This document shows positions 59,677 to 64,000 of a DNA stretch of 64,000 bases, in pieces. The stretch's first letter is position 1. Every line of letters starts with the position of its first letter. The stretch covers positions 25,659,916-25,723,915 of the forward strand of contig JBBCBC010000017.1 in assembly GCA_037126765.1 (NCBI GenBank), in the 5' to 3' direction. The DNA comes from Stenogyne calaminthoides. Lineage: Eukaryota > Streptophyta > Magnoliopsida > Lamiales > Lamiaceae. A program made the position numbers and the translations under genes. The notes beneath the pieces are model-generated. The model was given only the letters and a program-made list of their open reading frames with translations, was not told the origin of the DNA and searched no databases.

Positions 59677-60076
59677 TTTCATCCTGTATTTCATTATTTT
59701 TAAAACATGTAATGTGTCATTAATGATCGTTTATGATGTCATTTATTACACATTCAATGCATAAAAACAATGTAAAATGAAACAAGATAATGGAATACGG
59801 GATCCTCATTGAGGTGACATTTTGGATCAATCTTTTTGTTCTGGTGTCTAATCTTGTGTTTAATTATTTTCAAAAATAGTGAAATACGAAATAAGCCTTT
59901 AATTCGGAACAAGGGATAGATAGATGACAATTAGACAATTAGGAAATTTTATTCTATTTTGCTGTTTCATCTTGTGTTTCATTATATTTAAAACATAGCA
60001 TATGTCTTTAATGCATATTTATACAGTCATTTATTACACGTGTTATATACTAAAAGAAGTGAAACACGAGATGAAT
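59677..60076. repeat. Two related hairpin-forming repeats
   Basis: Copy 1 has arms TTTCATCCTGTATTTCA (59677-59693) and ATGAAACAAGATAATGG (near 59777-59793). Copy 2 has arms TTTCATCTTGTGTTTCAT (59965-59982) and GTGAAACACGAGATGAATC (60058-60076). Each encloses about 75-85 bp with shared words (TTAAAACAT, TCATTTATTACAC). The form is like small non-autonomous DNA elements; no target duplication was identified. Confidence 0.5.
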
Positions 60077-60118
60077 CATCAAATTAAAATAATGGATTCG
60101 TGTAAATGAGACATTTAG

Positions 60119-61545
60119 GCTGTGGTTGGAAATGTATGGTGCCATCCAGATGATGATGACCAATCCTTCATCCCATTCAATTTTGGTTTTGCACATCCAA
60201 ATCTCAATTCTTATGCTCATTAACCATTATATCTCTTATACTTTTTTATTCTCTCTCATATTTTTCTCCCGCTCAATTTTTATCCCACTAACTAACAATA
60301 TTAATAAATAAAAAAACTAGTACTCCCTCTGTCACAACTCTTTGTTCACACCTACTTCTTTCTCGTGTTTTAGCGAGCGAGTTGTTTATTAGTATTTGAA
60401 ATGATAAAGTGACTTTTAAGGAGGTGTGTGATAGATAGACATCTCATATATTATATGTCTCCTTAAAAATTATTTTATCATTTTAAATACTACTAAAAAA
60501 CTCGATCGCTAAAGCACGAGAAAACAATAACTGTGAATTAAGAGTTGGGATGGAGGTAGTATCGCGTTTTAATTTTACATAAAGGTTTAAAAAACTTTAA
60601 TTCTCCATCCCTAACAAAATACAATTTTACTTATCATCAGATTACCCACAACCTCCATTTTCCATCTCCATCTTCATTTACATCTCATCCACCACCATTC
60701 CTAACCAAACGCAGCTTGTGTTTGGAAAGGCATTATTTTCATCCGGATAAGGATGACTCATCCCCTATCTCATTCAATTTTTGATTTGAACATCCAGATT
60801 AAAATAATCATCTACTCATATAATACATATGTACACATATTTTCACATAATCTCATACAATCGCATCACCATTTTGCCCTCATTCTCTCTCCTATTTTCT
60901 CTACCACCCATTATCTCTCCAATGTTTTCTTGCGCATTCATTATCTCTCCTGTATTTCTTTCATTTAGTAATTATCCCACTAACTGACAACGATGGAATA
61001 AAAAATCATCGTTTTTTATTTGACATAAAGTTTCATCAGTCTTTACTTCTCCATCCCTAACCAAACACATATTTATTATTCATTCGATTACCCTCATCCT
61101 TTTTTTTTCTATCTCTATCTTTTTCTCGTCCACCACAATCCCTAACCAAATGCAGTATGTGTTTGGAAAGGGATGGTGACTTTCAAATGGGGATGACCAA
61201 TCTCCAATCTCATACAGTTTTGGATTTGTACTTTCAAATCACAATCTAAATACATATCCACCATATAATACATCTCACTTATTCTCTCTCATATTTTTCT
61301 CCTGCTCACTCTCTCTCCTATTTTTCTCTAACCCCTTCATTGTATATCATTCTTTTTCTTACGCATTTTTTCTCTCTCATACTTTTTTTTTCTCCTATAT
61401 TTTTTTCATTTAGTCATTATCTCACTTTTTAACAATAATAAAATAATACATCATTTTTTATTTGACATCAAATTTCATCAAAATCTACTTCTCAATCTCT
61501 AACCAAACACATATTTATTACTCATTAAATTACTTTCATTCTTAT
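60119..61545. repeat. Tandem array of three MITE-like units
   Basis: Three units start near 60119, 60717 and 61158, the last two with TGTGTTTGGAAAGG, and the first two end CCTAACCAAACGCA or CCTAACCAAATGCA, the near inverted complement of the start. All share a pyrimidine-rich centre with CTCTCTCATATTTTTCTCC-type words. Unit 1 is enlarged by a Stowaway insertion (60323-60559); unit 3 lacks a clear right end. Units are about 360-440 bp without the insert. Confidence 0.6.
60323..60559. mobile_element. Stowaway MITE (Tc1/mariner type)
   Basis: Starts CTCCCTCTGTCACAACTCTT and ends AAGAGTTGGGATGGAGGTAG, good inverted repeats of the Stowaway type, flanked by TA on both sides (60321-60322, 60560-60561). 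The interior is also largely palindromic (TCGTGTTTTAGCGAGCGAG against CTCGATCGCTAAAGCACGA). 237 bp, no coding capacity. Confidence 0.88.
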
Positions 61546-62096
61546 TTATACCCTAGGGCACACAACTAAAAAAAAAAACTCGTCTGTACTCTTTCTCCCA
61601 TAACGTCTTCAATTCTTATAAACTTATAACGAATATTAGAAGATGCATATCCATACATATTCATTGTGACCTTTTTTTTGTCCAATATTTATCAATAAAA
61701 ATTGATAAATTTATAATTTAATTTTAAGAAGTTAAGAAAAAACTGAAACTAAAAATTTAAGTACAAAATCCTCAATCCGTGTTTAATCAAATTACTCATT
61801 CAAACTCATTGCAATTATTTATTAAATCAATTCAAATATAAATTATCCAATAACATTACAAATTTATTAAATTTGAAATAGTTTATATCCAATTAAACAA
61901 TACTATGCTCCACCCTATCTTTTTACATACTATAACTTTATACTTGATGTATTTTCTAATCAATGTCATCATCATGATAATCTAATATGCAATACACCCT
62001 GGATGTTAAGAATCCATTCGAAAATCAAAACATAAAAAGTAAACTAAAATCACGCTCGTACAGAAATATTAGAAATCCAGGATCTCACTCTAAGAC
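61546..62096. other. AT-rich DNA, nothing recognised
   Basis: Low-complexity A/T-rich sequence with no ORF or repeat ends that I can name. Confidence 0.55.
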
Positions 62097-63326
62097 TGTT
62101 GGTCCCGGGGTAAACGAGTCTCACACGTGTATTGGGGGGGAATACACGTGTTAAGTGATTTTTAAAACTTTTCACCAAACTGAGATCAGTGAGTCAGGTT
62201 GTCCTGAGAAGCACAAATAGCTCTGAGTCAAAGTCTACAGAGACAATAACACTGAGCGGCATTAAGTAGCTTCAGATTAGCCTAACTGATCTGAAATTTT
62301 AAAACAGAGTCTAAATAAGCTTGGAGTAGATAATTATCTTACTGGCTACTCAGATGAATTTGATCAGTTTGACAACTATCTATACTAGCTTATCTAGTGT
62401 GCGGAATGTGTAGGCCCTAAATTTATACTCATTTTTATCTTGCCGAAAATCTTTATCACTTAGTAAATCAGTGGTTAAGGTTGTGATCAGTTCAATGCAA
62501 ACTCAGTGGATTGATTCCAACTGACTATCAGAAAACTCAGTATGCTTTCATTGAAAATATGCAACATAAACAAATGCAAAGCAGAAAGCAAAATAACACA
62601 ACAAATTATAGTGGTTCAGAGACTCAATCTCCTACGTCCACTCTCTCTGATCCTCAGAGAAATTCCTTAACTCACTACTACTACTACCTCAAGCTTTCAG
62701 AATAAACTCAACAGCTTACTAACTTCCTCTAAGAGTTTTCAGGCTGAACTAGACTGCAGCTTACTAACTCAAACACACACAAGCTTTCAGACTGTCACAA
62801 GCAGCTTACTAACTTCTTCTCTAGAGTTTTCAGTCTAAACTCAACTATAGCTTACTAACTCTTTACAACTCTCACTTTCCAACAATCACACACTCAAACT
62901 ACCTAAACAATTGGGTTTGGATTTGGTTGGTTTCCAACTAAGGAGAGATATCCTTTTACAAGAACACAAGGTAAAAAGGCTAGGATATCTCTAACTAAGC
63001 TTTGGATATTTGCTTGAATCTAGGCTTAGTAAATGAGCTCTCTTCAAAGATGAAACACTTGGGAAATTCTAAGGGTTTCGAGTGCTTCACAGTGTAAACT
63101 TGAATACAAATGAGCTCTTGAGTTGCTTGATTTCCCGTAACCTTGTAATGGTGAAGATCACTGGTATTTATAGGCAACTCTCCAAGGTCACTCTTGAAAA
63201 AAACTATCCGTTGGAGGAGATAGCATCAAGGGTTTCCTTATTTGGTTAGTGATAAACGGTTATTTTAGGGTTTGAACGAGCCCTTGCATGATTTGGGTAA
63301 TATGTGAACAATGCTGCCAATCACCC
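62097..63326 (-). repeat. A-family LTR fragment, minus orientation
   Basis: Starts TGTTGGTCCCGGGG, carries the G-box hairpin (62123-62151), the CCACTATAA block near 62610 and the TATA box near 63165, and follows B's LTR to CCAATCACC at about 63326. The remaining 500 bp of the LTR (its 5' part) are replaced by unrelated sequence. It is more diverged than the B LTRs, so older. Confidence 0.87.
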
Positions 63327-63431
63327 AAGCCCCGTCCTCTTGTTCGCCCCGGGGTAGAGTGTGCAGTCGTGCCGGTCGGCGCCCCTGCCCGGCGCGGGAA
63401 GGCGGAGGGGGCATACGAAACCCCCGTCGCC
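63327..63431. other. GC-rich island at a junction
   Basis: About 100 bp with very high GC (GCCGGTCGGCGCCCCTGCCC near 63371) between the LTR fragment and the Ser-rich ORF. It stands out sharply from the AT-rich surroundings. I do not recognise its source. Confidence 0.5.
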
Positions 63432-63737
63432 ATGGATGCATCTACTACTACTCCTACGCCCTCGGTAAACATAGCTTCACAGATACTGTCTCGGTCCTTG
63501 TCCACCTCTGGTAATATAGTCTTGTCTCAGTCCTCGTTCACTTCTGATAATATAGTCTTATCCCAGTCCTCATCTACTTCTGAGTCCACTCATACTCGTA
63601 CTATAGATAGTCTTACCTCTCATATGTTATCCCAGTCTTCGTTGTTTTCGTTATCTATTTCTCATGCCAAAAAAATAGAAAAAATCTTTGACTATTTTGT
63701 CCTTCCCAAAGATTTAATTGTGGAGCAGGCTGTTTGA
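63432..63737 (+). CDS. Ser/Thr-rich ORF of unknown function, next to a movement-protein ORF
   Basis: 101 codons from ATG at 63432, which has a good context (GCCATGG). The sequence is MDASTTTPTPSV, then repeated LSQSS units spaced by Thr/Ser/Asn, then a Lys/Phe-containing C-terminus (KKIEKIFDYFVLPKDL) ending at TGA 63735-63737. I recognise no domain. It lies 102 bp before the pararetrovirus-like movement ORF in the same direction and ends inside the first arm of a 15-bp inverted repeat, so it may belong to the same viral copy. It could equally be host DNA. Confidence 0.35.
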   Translation: MDASTTTPTPSVNIASQILSRSLSTSGNIVLSQSSFTSDNIVLSQSSSTSESTHTRTIDSLTSHMLSQSSLFSLSISHAKKIEKIFDYFVLPKDLIVEQAV

Positions 63738-63838
63738 CGATTGGATAGTCCATATCATATCTATAGGGAGTTTGGTAGTCTTACCAAAAAAATCAGAAAA
63801 TAAAACTAAAAAAGAGAAGAGTATATCCAATCGTCAAA
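63733..63838. repeat. 15-bp perfect inverted repeat, 76-nt loop
   Basis: TTTGACGATTGGATA (63733-63747) and TATCCAATCGTCAAA (63824-63838) are exact complements. The loop is A-rich. The right arm ends one base before the ATG of the next ORF. Confidence 0.9.
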
Positions 63839-63839
63839 G

Positions 63840-64000
63840 ATGAATCATCTTGATCTTCCAGCCACTTCTCGAGAACAATATCTTTCTCTGATGATACCTT
63901 CAGAGTATATCACTTGGTGGAAGAAGCGAAGTTATACTCATATCCATCTCGGAGCGGTCAGACTGGTGCTCACACGCCATGGAGAAAAGAGGCAATCAGT
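63840..64000 (+). CDS. Endogenous pararetrovirus-like movement-protein ORF, N-terminal part
   Basis: ATG at 63840 opens a frame that runs without a stop to the window end (53 codons). It has YITWWKKRSYTHIHLGAVRL, a pattern I associate with the movement-protein region of Caulimoviridae-type endogenous copies. The fragment at 31764-33006 appears to cover a later part of the same kind of protein. In a virus this region builds cell-to-cell transport tubules; here it is an old genomic copy whose completeness cannot be judged because the window ends. Confidence 0.6.
   Translation, partial: MNHLDLPATSREQYLSLMIPSEYITWWKKRSYTHIHLGAVRLVLTRHGEKRQS

Overview
The window is repeat-rich nuclear DNA of a flowering plant, most likely a eudicot. 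It has tRNA-iMet-primed Ty1/copia elements, a tRNA-Asp-primed Athila-like LTR, Tat-type Ty3/gypsy fragments, a Stowaway MITE, and intron-containing pieces of a plant DEAD-box helicase gene. I see no intact host gene. Nearly everything is nested, decayed mobile DNA, which suggests heterochromatin or gene-poor arms.

Layout. Positions 1-9772 hold a plus-strand Sirevirus-type copia element (A): pol, a long third ORF after pol, a polypurine tract and a 3' LTR. It sits inside the third ORF of a minus-strand relative (A', 9773-~13906) that has lost its reverse transcriptase. An Athila-like LTR (~13907-15327) interrupts A'. It is followed by Tat-type debris: an extra ORF antisense to pol (15725-16574) and an integrase on the minus strand (17202-18159). 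Next come a truncated LTR of a second copia family (C), four exons of a dead DEAD-box helicase (20445-21434), and a Tat reverse-transcriptase fragment (23072-24803).

Element C (25288-43707, plus) is a large copia element with gag, pol and its own third ORF (38313-41950). Its pol is cut after the RT domain. The missing part is replaced by a fragment resembling an endogenous pararetrovirus (31764-33006) and by a miniature LTR element (33007-36387) whose two 1644-bp LTRs enclose only 93 bp. A small minus-strand gene-like unit lies between this and the third ORF.

Element B (44284-58305, minus) is an A-family element flanked by the 5-bp duplication AATAT. Beyond its 3' LTR it keeps the start of a second internal region and an LTR stub, so it was once a tandem array. 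From 58311 on there is AT-rich DNA with hairpin repeats, a tandem MITE-like array holding a Stowaway, another A-family LTR fragment, and at the right edge a second pararetrovirus-like movement-protein reading frame that runs out of the window.

How the parts work together: each copia family encodes gag (UBN2-like region, CCHC knuckle), protease, integrase, RT and RNase H, with LTR promoters, iMet primer sites and polypurine tracts for replication. The third ORF has its own promoter-like leader and, in C, a candidate 5' intron. All copies here carry stops or frameshifts, so any mobility would depend on copies elsewhere.
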